NCBI GenBank assembly: GCA_024345305.1
Contig: BRON01000010.1
Location: 682,001-746,000 of the forward strand
Direction: 5' to 3'
DNA length: 64,000 nt
Origin: Mrakia gelida
Lineage: Eukaryota > Basidiomycota > Tremellomycetes > Cystofilobasidiales > Mrakiaceae
In this document: piece after piece, positions 22,713-33,951 of the stretch
How positions within the stretch are numbered: the first letter of the stretch is position 1
How the letters are laid out: the number at the start of each line of letters is the position of its first letter
The notes under the pieces: model-generated
The model's database searches: none
What the model saw: only the letters and a program-made list of their open reading frames with translations
Told to the model about the DNA's origin: nothing
Program-made: the position numbers and the translations under genes

Positions 22713-25165
22713 CTAGGTGTGCTGATCCCTGGTTGAGTGTCGGAAGATGATTTGCTGTAGGAGATCTCGCTTGGAGGCGGGCTGACCGGGTCCGATGACA
22801 TCTGAGGGGAGAGAGGAAGAGGGAGTCAGTTGAGGGGTTGAACGTCCGAAGAGAGGGGACGATGAGGTAGGGACGAACCGCGAAGTTTGTAGGAGACATC
22901 TTCAGCGAAGTAGGCGTCCCAGTCGTAGATCTTGCCACCATAGGCGATGATCTGCCTGTGAGCTCCAGAGGTGAGAGGCTCGGCGGCGTTCTTGATGAGT
23001 CGACCGACCATGAAGCGAGAGAGGGTTATCTGCATGTCGACGACCTGTCCATTCCACTTGACCTCGGTGTCGGTGGGCTGAGCGGGAGGGCCGATGCGAG
23101 AGCTCTTGCCTCGAGGGAGGACTGAGGGGTCGATGGGAGAGGAGACGTTCGTCCTGACCAGGAAGTTCCCTCCGTAGGGTACTCGCTCGGAGATCTCGGG
23201 GAGCTGAGCTCGGAGGAGCTTGACCTTCCCGCCGCAGTAGGCCATCATCACGTAATCCTGCTGTTGTTCGATCGCGTAGATGTCCGCCTGTGGGGAAAGG
23301 AGAGGAAGTCAGGGAGGGGAGGGGAGGGAGGGGAGAAGGAGGAAGGCTGGACGAACGAAGGCTCCGGTCTCGTTGAACGGACTCCTGGCGTAGCCTGCAC
23401 TGGCGTACGTCGAGAAGACCTGGGTCGATCCACTGACTAGCTGTAGTCCCTTGATGAGCTGGGCGGCGGAGAGGAGGGAGTAGCTGGAGGAGCTGTCAGA
23501 GAAAGAAGACGCCGAGAGGGGAGGGGGTCAGCTTCGACGTTTTTCGACGGTTCGATTTAGTCTGTGAGTAAGGACGCACGAGGCTCTGGTCTTGGTCCTA
23601 TCTCCCAGCTTCATCTCCAAACCATGGAGGACGTTTCGACCGATCCCGTCGTCGGGGAGGGCGAGCATGGCACTGAAGTTCGTCACAAGGACGGTTCCGG
23701 CGCGACGGAGACCGGTTCGAGTCTGAATCTGTCCGAGCTTGGGGTTGAGAGAGAAGGACGAGAGGATACCGAGCCTGTAGTGCGATGAGAGAGGGCGGGG
23801 GAGGCGAAGGAGGAAGAAGAGAGAAGGGAGGGGGTGTGAGAAGGTGCGCGTCGCGCAGAGGAGGATTGGGCCTACCATTCGACGATGGGGTGGATCGAGC
23901 TGGGAGTGTCGCTGGTGTTGCCTGGGTGGTAGAGGATGGGAGTGATGGAGGTCAGCTAGATAGATGGATTTGAGGAGAGACGGATGAGGGGAGGACGAAC
24001 TCGTGATGGCGATGGCGAACTTAGCAGCGGGGTCGTCGAGGTAACCCATCTCTCGCTCGTAGCGGTACAGAGGAAGCGTAGACGTAGAGCGATGGTCCTT
24101 CTGTAGGTGTCCTTGGGTAAGTCTGTTCTTCAACCAGACCGATCCTCCGAAGTAGACCGTGAGGAGGACCACCGAGACCTCGTCCCGACCGACGAACCAG
24201 CCGAGTGAACCGTCCGCACGTTTGCCAACGTGTAGGTCTCCTCTGATGATGGTTCCGGGTTTGACTGCGGTGACCTTGAGTAGGAGTCGGAGGTAAGTTC
24301 CGGAGAACTTGAGGAGAGACGCGGTGGCGAGGGTTAGAGAGTGACGGAGGAAGAGAGCGAGGACGGAGGGGTGAGAGGGATCGACGCGTCGACCTGCGAA
24401 GGTTTCGGCGAGTTGGTAAAGCCAGAACGCTTGCTGCTCGTCGGTCTTGTAGGATGTGGTGACGTAGTTGATGATCTCGAGGGTGGTGAGGGTGTAGATG
24501 GCGTGACGAGTCTCTGGCGTGAGCCAGGTGAGGATGGGAGCGATGTATTTGAGGAGGGTGATGAAGAGGGTGAGGGCGGCGAGGAGGGTGGTGAGTTGGG
24601 TAGAAACTGAAGTGAGTCGGTTGACGGGCTTGTTCGGGGTGTGTTGCTTCCCGTCGAGGGCTCGAACCAGGTCTCGCTCTCGTACGTCGACCGCTTCTCC
24701 TCCGGGGAACTGATGGACGAGATCGGCGAGGTCGACTCCTTGGTCTTCGTCGTCCTGGTCGAGTTGGTCCTGGGAGGGTTGGATGGAGCTGCTGAGGTCT
24801 TTGGTAGTCGTGGAGGAGCCTGCTGCTGCTTGGGGAGGTCTGGAAGGAGGGTGGTTGAGGGCGGTGACCTCGTCGTCGTCGTCGTCGCTCTCAATCTTCT
24901 TTGATTGATCCAACATCGCTCTCTCCTTCCCTTTCCCCTTCTTCCCTGATGCGAGCCGGAGGAGTGTGGGAAGGGGTTGCTCCTCGATGTCCGAGTCGTC
25001 GAGAACGATGACCTCCGACTCCGTTGGCTTCTTGAGGTTGGAGGAGGACGATGAGGAGGAGGAGGGACGTTCCCCTTCAACCTTGGGCTTTTTGGAGGAG
25101 GAGGAGGAAGAGGGGTCGACCGTGGACCTCTTGGCAAAGTGGCTGAAGAGGCTGGACTGTTGCAT
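22713..25165 (-). CDS. Orphan protein with N-terminal PIP-box-like motif and central hydrophobic helices
   Basis: Minus-strand ATG at 25165. The start MQQSSLFSHFAKRS resembles a PCNA-interacting (PIP) motif but with His for the first aromatic. It is followed by a Lys-rich patch (SKKPKVEGE) and acidic Ser-rich linkers (VIVLDDSDIEE, SDDDDDEV). A folded region begins near 24600 (VNRLTSVSTQLTTLLAALTL) with two or three hydrophobic helices. The second half lies in exons separated by at least five introns and looks beta-rich (FNETGAFADIYAIEQQQDYV, VPYGGNFLVRTNVSSP, VKWNGQVVDMQITLSRFMVG, IIAYGGKIYDWDAYF). After the last intron it ends IIFRHSTRDQHT-stop at 22713-22715. I recognise no family. Introns with normal CTGAC branch sites argue for a long-resident host gene. 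It is divergent from the histidine kinase. Confidence 0.6.
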
Positions 25166-25696
25166 GTCGGGTGGAAGGGTGATGGGGAGAGTGGAGGATC
25201 GAGGTTGGAGGAGAGAGCTGAGATGGAGAGATGGGGAGGGTGGCAGAGGAACGGAGAGGGGAGGGGTCAGCTCGATGTGTGTGTGTTTGCTCCTCTGCTC
25301 GTTAGTAGACCTGGTAGATGAAGATGGTGTTCAGAGCTCACTTTTGGTAGTGCGTTGATGCTGCCAGCAGCCTGGGAGAAGGGGGCGGGGGTGGTGGGGG
25401 GAAGTGCGACCGAAGGAAGGAGAGGGAGGTGAGATGGGAGGAGAGGAGGGGAGCTCGACCGGCGATGACGAGTGAGCTAGAAGGTAGAGTTGCCACGTAA
25501 AAACGCGACTTCCTGCTTCTTGGCTTGGGGCAGCGGATGTACCTCGTCGATAAGTCGAGGTTGGCGAGCTGGTCGTGGTTCGAAGGAGGAAGAAGAGCGA
25601 GCTCGCTCCCTCGTTTTCGTCCTCGTTGGCCGCAGCAGAAGGGGGCTCGAGCTCACCTCCCCTTCCCCTTCTTTCCTTCTTTCCCAACCGCGAAGC
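25166..25696. promoter_or_regulatory. Divergent promoter region of the orphan gene and the hybrid histidine kinase
   Basis: About 530 bp between divergent start codons, purine-rich on the left and pyrimidine-rich immediately before the kinase ATG (25660-25690). A TGTGTGTGT stretch lies at about 25277-25287. No defined binding site is recognised. Confidence 0.45.
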
Positions 25697-28600
25697 ATGG
25701 AAGACTGGAGTAAAAGAGACATCAACGAAGAGGAAGGATACGACTCTTACTATCTCTACGGCCATAGTCCTGGATCCTCTTTCCCTCCGTCCCCCATCAG
25801 GGAAGCGAGTTCGCCTCCTCCCTCCTCTGCGCTCTTCGAGCGGACTCCCTCGCCTTCCCTCGACTCTACCAAAGGCTCTCTTGCTCCTATGGGACGGTCT
25901 CCTGATGGAGGAGCGGTCGGAGGAGCGGGTCATGTGCTTCGGGACTCGTCGCCTGCAGATGTCACAGGCGTTTCAACGGCCTCGGGAGGAAGGTCGAGTT
26001 CGTTCTGGTCGTCGTTGATCTCGAGCTCTCCTCTTTGTGTAACTGATAGCTGCTTTTCTGACTCGCTGCATAGATTCATCAATGTCGGGAACCACAACCC
26101 ACGGAGCAACCACCCGACCTCCTCTCTCTCTCCTGGAACGGATCGACGTCCGTCCACTTCCTCCCTTCTGTCCTCGCTCCGTCGAGTATCGACTCCCTTT
26201 CACCTCTGCTTCGCCTCATCCGCCGGTCTACGAGGGCACCCACGCCTATATCAAGAAGAATCCTCAAGCTCTGGTTGATCTTCGTCGTCTGGAGGACCGA
26301 ACCTGGTTCTTGAATCAACTGCACATCCGAGTGAGCCCTTCGCGACGCGCTTTTTCGCCGTTCTCTCTTGACCGCTTCGCTGACCGTGGGGGCGTCCTTT
26401 GTTTGACTGGATAGCCGAATAAGGAGGGTCAGGGGATGTGCTTCAGGCCGGAGTCGGACTGGCCGTGGTATCGAGTCCTGGAGTGTTCGGAGGAGGAGCT
26501 CGCGACGCGTGGGGTGATTGTCGAAGTTCGAGATCGGATACATCAGGTTCGTGTTCACTTTTCGAGTCTTCTCGTTTTTGCGTCTCAAAGCGGTCCCTCA
26601 TATCTCTTTCTCTTTTTCGGCGGTCAGTTCTTCGATTACCTCAACGTCGTGTTCGAGCTGAGAAAGACGTGAGACGGAACTTTGGGAGTTTGATATCGAG
26701 GGAGCTATGGGATGTCGTATAAAAGGGGAAGAATCCGAGCAAAAGCGATCTGGTTTCCAGCGAATCCTACGCTTCTCTGGAGTAAGTCTTTCCCGTTCTT
26801 CCACGCGTCGAGGAGAGGACTGACGGCTCGTCCCTCTTGCCCCCTCAGGTCGTCTTCCTCAGCAGCAAACACATCGATACGGCTGGAAAGCTCTCGACCC
26901 ACGCCGTCGAGGTGGTGACCTCCCTCGCCATCCTGGCTTGCATTTCAGTCGAGGGCTCGCTGTCTACGAAGAAGCTCGAGAGACTTGGTTCGTATCGAGG
27001 AGGATGAAGCTCGAGGGAGAAGCAGAGACAAAGCTCGAAGCTGACCTCGTCCTCGCGTTGCTGTTTCAGTTTCCGAGCGCACCGCTTCGCTTCAGTCGGC
27101 TCTCAATGCCAAACAGACTTTCCTCTCTCACAGTGAGTCTTTCTCTCTAGCAGCACTCGGGTCGGGGGCGAGAATCGAACGAGGACAGCTCATTCGAGAC
27201 GCGTCTTTCGAACTGACTCTTTGTCTTCTCTCGTTTGATCTCCAAGTGTCTCACGAGCTTCGAACCCCTTTATTCGCCGTTCTCGGGCTGGCTGCAGTTC
27301 TGGAGGACTCGACTGGACTGAACTCGGTGCAGGTGAGCTTTCTCAGCGCGTCGTGACCCACGCATTTCCGCACCTCTTTGCAACTGAAACTGAACCCCCT
27401 CCACCAATTTGCAGAGGGAACATCTCTCGACCATCAGAACTTCCGGAGAGGACCTTCAGGTTCGCTTTTTCGCTCGCCGTCGTCCTCTTCCTCGTCTCCT
27501 TCTCGTTCTCACTGACGCTTCTCCGCCTTTCTCGCAGACCATCATCTCGAACCTCCTCGACTGGTCTCGACTGGAGTCTGGATCGTTGCAAGCCGAATCC
27601 ATTCCGTTCTCTCTCCGAGATGGCGAGTTCAATTCCGTTTGAAGTCCTGAAACTGAACTCGACGCTGACGATGCTTTCCCTCTACTCCTCTCTGCAGTCA
27701 TCGAGACCACAGTACGTTTTCCCTTTAACGACTCCGACGTTCCTTCGTATCTCTGACTTGCCGTCCTTTCTTTCCTGTCAACGCAGCTCGAGTCCGTCGC
27801 GACGCTCGCCCAAACGAAAGGAATCGACGTGCTCCTCCAGAACGCCATCACTTCGGATCCACCTCACCTTCTTCTCGGGGACCCCTTCAGGATCAAGCAG
27901 GTCCTTCTCAACCTGCTTTCTAACAGCTCGAAGTTCACTGCGCAGGGATCTATCACCGTTCGCTGGAAGATCAACAAGTTGGAGGACGGTCAGTCGCGAG
28001 TCGCCCTGAGCGTCACTGACACGGTAAGTCTCCTCCCTACTCTGCCACCTCTTCCCTTCGAGCGTCATCGCGGCTGAGCCCATCCATTCCTCGGTTTTCA
28101 GGGTGTTGGAATCCCTCCTCAAAGTCAGTTTCGCCGCGAGGAAGGTGGAAATGCGAGCTCGAACTGACAACGCTCGAACCTCGCTCTCGTCCTTCCTCTT
28201 TCCCTCGGCTCTGCAGAAATGGATCGTCTCTTCAAGTCGTTCTCCCAAGTTGACTCGAGCATAACTCGGTCTCACGGAGGAAGTGGTATGCCCCCATTCC
28301 TTCGCTTTTCGCCGCTGAGTCGAGTCGCGTCGATCGCGAAACTGACCCTTCTTTCGCTTCGGCTTAGGACTGGGTCTCGCTATCTCTCAATCCCTCGCGA
28401 GGTTGATGGGGGGGAGTTGCTCCGCCAAGTCTGAGCTCGGAAAAGGAAGCACCTTCGAGTTCTCGTTCGTCGTCAAAGAAGCCAACGACTCTCCCGCTCC
28501 CATCGCCTTCACGCCTCACCCAACGCCTCGAAACGCTTTCATTCTCTGTCCTCCATCTCCAAGCAGACACGTCCTCGAGGAGAAGTGAGTCACTCTTTCG

Positions 28601-29971
28601 TCTGTCTTTGAATAAAGTCTCGCCGCTGAACTTGACTCGTTTCTATAGCCTCGTCGCTTTCCGAGTCTTCCCAATTCGAGGCGCTTCGAACGTCCACGAT
28701 GCCGTCTCCTCAACCGACCCAGAGGGTCTCAAGAATTCTACTTACGACTTCGTCTTCGTCAATCCTCAACTGGTCTCACCGGAAAGTCTTCGCCAAATGC
28801 ATCAGCTCCAGCCGAACGCGAAGGTGAGAGTTTGCTCGTCGTTTTCCTCGATCCTCTCCCCCGCCCTCTCTCATACCCGACTCAACCCATTTTTCGTTTG
28901 CTCTCCAGTTCTTATACCTCTCTCGCGTCATCGACCTCGCGTCCGTCGTCGAGAAATTGCGCATCTCGCACGACGCCATCCTTACTCGACCGGTCAAGGC
29001 TTCCCTCCTCTACAGCGCGATCCAACCTTCGACCGACAACTCCTCCCTAGCTCCATCAGTAGCAGTCGCTCGCTCGTCGTCGGGAATCGATCGGAACCTC
29101 TCGAAGGTGTGTAGCCCTCGACTGGGAGTCGCAGCGAGGTGAGTCGTCGAGATGCTGACTCGTTTGTCGATTGCTCTTCCAGTCGTGCCCGATGAAGATC
29201 CTCCTCGTCGACGATTCCAAGATCAACATCATGGTCGGACGAAGGATTCTCGAACGGTTTGGCTACGGCAGCGAGTCGGTATCCGTCGCTTTTGATGGGC
29301 AGGAGGCCATCGACGCGAGCGAGAAGTCTCGCTTCGATTTGATCTTCATGGTGCGTGCGCTCTCGAGTAACCTCTTCGCTACCCTCGCTTGACTTCTTTC
29401 CCGTCTTCCTTCATCTCTAGGACCTGTCTATGCCCGTTGTGGATGGGTAAGTCCTTCGCTCTGTGCTCTCTTCTCGTGCTCGACTCACTCGACTCACCTC
29501 GCCTCTTCCATCCCACTCAGATACACGGCGAACGATCGCATCAGAACATCTCCTCTCACTGGAACACCGGTAGTTATCGCTCTCACTGCTAATGCTGATA
29601 CCGATACGCGGGATCTCTGCGAGGAGAAAGGTACGTTGCGACGCGCTCCGTCCTTTCCCTTTCCTCACTTCACAAGTTGTCTGAACTGACCGTTTGCATC
29701 TTCCTCTCTCCCTCGTACGTCACAGGATTCTTCGCTCATCTCGTCAAACCTCTCAACATCCCCTCCCTCCACGCCGCTCTTCGTCGAGCCTTCGACGCGT
29801 CGCAAAACGTCAAACTCGCCGGACCTCTCCCTCCTCCAGGCAAGGCCGCTCACGGATCACCCGTTTATTTGGAGATCTATCTCATGGGTGAGTACACATC
29901 TTCCTTTCTCGGTGAAGCTGCTCGAGATCGAGAAGGGGGAGCTGACCTTTCGTCTCCTCTCAGGCTGCTGA
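25697..29971 (+). CDS. Hybrid histidine kinase with receiver domain
   Basis: Two-component sensor expected to autophosphorylate on His and pass phosphate to its own Asp, then to an Ypd1-type phosphotransfer protein. Start MEDWSKRDINEEEGYDSYYL; Ser/Pro-rich leader. A conserved N-terminal region follows (YEGTHAYIKKNPQALVDLRR, PNKEGQGMCFRPESDWPWYR, FFDYLNVVFELR, about 26230-26670). The HisKA H-box is SHELRTP (about 27250). HATPase_c shows an N-box (LLNLLSNSSKF), a GVGIPP G1 box and GGSGLGLAIS G2 box (27900-28430). A degenerate middle segment precedes the receiver (ILLVDDSKINIMVG, 29194 onward) with phosphoacceptor Asp in DLSMPVVDG at 29421 and conserved Lys in LVKPLN. An intron falls just before that Asp. 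Strict splicing at the end gives EIYLMGC-stop at 29971. The frame breaks near 26668; deleting one A from AAA there restores it. It has more than 15 exons. Confidence 0.85.
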
Positions 29972-30443
29972 ACGCATCAACGCCGCCTTGCAAAACTTCC
30001 CTTCCCCACTTTAACTCAGCTCAACATGTGAGCTACCCTGTTCTTTCTCTTCGCTCCCGAATTCTCTTGTCGCTGATCCTTCTCGCTCGTTCTCCCAGAA
30101 CAACAGCTCTCGTCTCGTCTCGTCTCTCCGGATCTCGTTGCATTTCTCGTCCTTCTCTTTCTCACCTTTGCTCAGCTCCTGTTGTAGACTTTTCGCCCTC
30201 TAGATTGTCCGATTGGTTTCTCATCGATATATGTAGACCGACGTTGTTTTACCCGAGCTGTTGCTTCTTCTGTGGGCCGAACAAGAGGTTGCCAACGCGA
30301 GCGCTGGGCCTCCTTCTCTGCTGCGAGGGGAGAAGGGGAGGGGAGGGGAGGAGAGGACGAGAGCTCGAGGCGCTTCGAACTTCCATCACTCCTTCCTCCC
30401 TTCTTTCCCTCCTTTTCCTCCTTACCCACTTTCTTTACTCACT
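29972..30443. promoter_or_regulatory. Spacer between histidine kinase and GDP-mannose pyrophosphorylase genes
   Basis: About 470 nt holding the kinase 3' UTR and the pyrophosphorylase promoter. It has a GGGGA-repeat patch (about 30330-30355) and a long pyrimidine tract (30385-30440) ending at the ATG. Confidence 0.45.
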
Positions 30444-33147
30444 ATGAAGGTTAGTAACCTCTCCCTCTTGTAGGGCCGCTTTGAATGACCGCGACTGACC
30501 TCGTTGATGCTTCTCTACACGTCCTCTTTCGCTGTCCCTCCTTCGCTGGCGGTCTCTCGTCCTCAACCTTGTTCTTCACCACCCTCAAAAACCATCCTCA
30601 TCCTCCCCAACCCTCAAACCCACACCTCCTACGCGTTCTCTTTCCTCTCTTCTACCTCCTGGATGTACTCTAGGCTCTGATTCTTGTCGGTGGTACGTCC
30701 TAGCAGCTCTCTCGAGCTCATCTCTTTTCCTCCCACCCCGCTTTGGGTTTCCCTCCCCTTCACCTCGTTCGTGCTCTCCCTCCCAAGTATCAAGAGCTGA
30801 CTGTTGCTCCTTTCTGTATTGACTTGCTAACAGGTTTCGGTACTCGTCTGCGTCCTTTGACCCTTACCCTTCCCAAGCCTTTGGTCGAGTGTGAGTCTGT
30901 TCTCCTTCGCCCTCCCCCTTCTCGTCGAGCTCTCCCAAAGTCGCGCTCGCTCCCTCCTTAGGCTCGAAAGCTCACAACCCCTTCTCCCTCGCATGCTAAA
31001 TCAGTCTGCAACAAGGCCATGATGTGAGTACAGACCTGCCTCTCTCGCTCTCGTATACATCTTGTCAAATCTCACTCCCCTTGTTGTGTCTCTGCCCTTC
31101 CCTTTCCTGTCTCGCAGCCTTCACCAGATCGAGGTCCGCTCTCCTCCCTCCCCACGTTCAGCCCTCTGAGACCTTTGGATCTGATCTCTTCCCCTTTTCC
31201 CACCTCCCTGCACACACTTTTTCTCTTCCCTTCCCCCAACTCTACAGGCTCTCGTTAAGGCTGGAGTCAAGGATATCGTTCTCGCTGTCAACTACCGTCC
31301 GGAGGTCATGGTCGCGATGCTCAAGGAGACGGAGGAGCAGTTTGGTATCAAAATCACCTTCTCGGTTGAGTCGGAGCCCTTGGGAACTGGTGAGTCTCTT
31401 CTTCTTGAGCTCTAAGGTATACAAGCAGGTGCTAGGAGAGGCCTGGCGAGGGTACAACTTGTCTGGGAGGGAAGGAATCGGCCGGAAGAGGAAAGGGAAG
31501 AAGAGACGAGGAGCTGATCGCCGACCTCCTCCCTTCCGAAACCCCTCAGCTGGTCCCCTTGCTCTTGCTCGAGAGGTTCTCAAGAAGGACGACTCGCCGT
31601 TCTTCGTTCTCAACTCGGATGTCACCTGCTCCTACCCTTTCGAGGAGTTCCGGTTCGTCCTATCTCTTCCAACCTTACCGCCGGTCTTCCTCCATCTTCC
31701 TTCTCCAGATCGACAGCTCACGCTCCTTCCCTTCTCGCTCGCCCCTGCAGAGACTTCCATCTCGCTCACGGAGGAGAGGGAACCATCATGGTCACCAAGG
31801 TCGCTGAGCCTTCTGCCTACGGAGTCGTCGTCCAGAAGCCCAACTCGTCCGTCATCGACCGGTTCGTCGAGAAGCCTGTCGAGTTCGTCGGAAACCGAAT
31901 CAACGCTGGTATCTACCTCTTCAACCCCAGTGTTCTCGACCGAATTGAGGTGAGTTACATCTGTTGCATCGCATGGGCAGCAGGAGGGAGCTGGCTCGAG
32001 TCATTCAAAGGAGGGATCGAGTAGGTGGAGACGGGAGCTCGAGGGCTGAGCTTCGAAGCTGATCAGATCTCCTTCGTTTTCACGAACTCCAGCTCAAGCC
32101 CACTTCCATCGAGAAGGAGGTCTTCCCCTTGATCGCCGCCGAGCAGCAGCTCCACGCTTTCGACCTCCAGGGATTCTGGATGGACATCGGACAGCCCAAG
32201 GACTACCTGACCGGTTCGTCTCGTCTCGTCCCTCCCTCCCTTTCATCGCCTCGCGAGCTCGCAAGCTCACCCTTTTTCCCTTCCTTGCTCGACTGTAGGA
32301 ACCTGCCTCTACCTCTCTCACCTCACCTCCCAGCAGTCCAACCTTCTCTCGGATCCTTCCAAGCCCTACATCCAGGGTGGAAACGTTCTGATCGATCCTG
32401 TGCGTGTTGAGCTTCACCTCTTTCGACGCGAGTGACCTCGTACTTCCTTCGGCTTAACTGACCTTCCTCCCTCTCCTTCTTCTCGCGCATCTGCAGACTG
32501 CCGAGGTTGACCCTACTGCTCTGTTCGTTCACCACTCGTTCGATTTCCACCTTCCATCGACGCGTCCTGACCTCTTCGCTCTCGTTCGATTCTTCCTTGC
32601 AGCATCGGACCCAACGTCGTTATCGGACCTGGATGCAAGATCGGAGCTGGTGTTCGTCTGCAACGATGTGTCGTCATGGCCAACGCTACCGTCAAGGAGC
32701 ACGCTTGGATCATGAGCTCCATCATCGGTTGGAACTCGTCTGTTGGACGATGGGTGAGTCTCGCGTCGCTTTTGCGTCTCGGTCGTCCTCTCAGCTCGCT
32801 GACTCGTCTCCCTCCCCTTTTTTCTCGCGTCTCAGGCCAGGGTTGAGAACATCACCGTCCTCGGAGACGATGTTGCGATCAAGGACGAGCTGTATATCAA
32901 CGGAGCTTCCGTTCTTCCTCACAAGAGCGTCAGTATCGCTTCTCTCGCTCCGCTTCTACCCAAAAACGCGTCCTCACTTCCTTTCTCTCGACTTGCTTCT
33001 ACCCCTCCAGATCTCGAGCAGCATCACCGAGCCCAGGATTGTTATGTGTGAGTCCTCGCAGTCCTTCTCGCGCTCTCCCTTCGGCTCTCGCTCTCCCTTC
33101 TCCCCAAGCTCACCCTCCGTCCCTTGCTCTTTCCCCTCCCGACAGAA
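30444..33147 (+). CDS. MPG1: GDP-mannose pyrophosphorylase (mannose-1-phosphate guanylyltransferase)
   Basis: Makes GDP-mannose from mannose-1-phosphate and GTP in the cytosol, feeding N- and O-glycosylation, GPI anchors and mannan. Exon 1 is only ATGAAG (30444-30449). After a 224-nt intron, a 19-nt exon gives ALILVGG, joined to [18 protein letters not shown], the nucleotide-binding G-x-G-T-R-L-x-P-L-T signature with the PKP lysine. Further hallmarks are [48 protein letters not shown], and the C-terminal left-handed beta-helix repeats ([40 protein letters not shown]). It ends EPRIVM like its homologues. The TAA stop is split by an intron: T at 33047, AA at 33146-33147. All conserved blocks are intact and frames join cleanly over at least nine introns. 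Confidence 0.95.
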
Positions 33148-33951
33148 ATCACGCCTCCTTCTCCTCGCTTTGCTGCCTTCCTCTCCTACTCCCTCCGTCG
33201 CGTCTGGACCGTTCGTTGGGCTCGTTCGACTCTCCTACCTCCCCTCCCTCCCTCCCTACCAACTCTTGGACTCTTCGTTTTCCCCTCTGCTTCGGTTCTC
33301 TCCCTCTCTATCAGTCTTAGCTACTTCGAGTCAAGGAGTCCCCTTTCTTCCTCTCTTTAGCTTGTACCTTTCCTCCTTTTCTTTCCTCTTTCACCCTCTT
33401 ATAGATCTATGGGCTCTCCTTTGAGAAGCGACGCGAGGAAGGTGGCGCCCGACGGTGTGTTTCACAGTCGAAGAGGAGAGGCACGGAAGTCTTTCGACCC
33501 CTGGCCCTCTTGCTTCAAGGGTTTGTTTAGGCACGGAGGAAGGAGATATGAGTGGTCGATATGAGTCCTTCACTCGTCGAGAGCTGTAGCAGCGAATGAA
33601 GCTGGCAAGAAGAGCGTAGAAGAAGAAGGAGGCAGGCAAGCAAAGGAAAGACAGGGATCGAGCTCACGCCTCGCTTTCTCTTGTTTCTGATCGAGATATC
33701 GAGACCTGAATCCTTCCGTCGGCACTCTTCAACCCACCACACTCTTTCCCTCGATTATACCCCTTCTCCCCCATCCCTCACCCACGTCCCTCCCATCCTC
33801 CTATAGAAGAACCGGACCTAGACACTCTCGACGAGGTCTTGTAACTCTCTCTCTCCGCCTTCGCTCCTCTCGACTCCGACCTCCCTCCTCCTCCTCCGCT
33901 CCTTCCTTCCTTCCTTCTCGACCGGAAACGAACTCGACGAGACGAGCGTAG
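33148..33951. other. Intergenic: 3' UTR of MPG1 and promoter of the next gene
   Basis: About 800 nt without a supported gene. It contains pyrimidine-rich tracts (33160-33400) and a CCTTCCTTCCTTCC run (about 33901-33917) just upstream of the next ATG. Confidence 0.45.

Noticed and set aside
22713..25165. Orphan protein as an endogenous virus capsid-like gene
   Set aside because: Only a few residues gave a vague capsid-like impression, and the gene has at least five ordinary spliceosomal introns. Without a structure or profile search this is not supportable.
27140..27240. Possible tRNA-like segment (CGGGGGCGAGAATCGAACG)
   Set aside because: It looks like a T-arm by eye, but no acceptor stem or anticodon arm can be built around it, and it lies in an intron of the histidine kinase.
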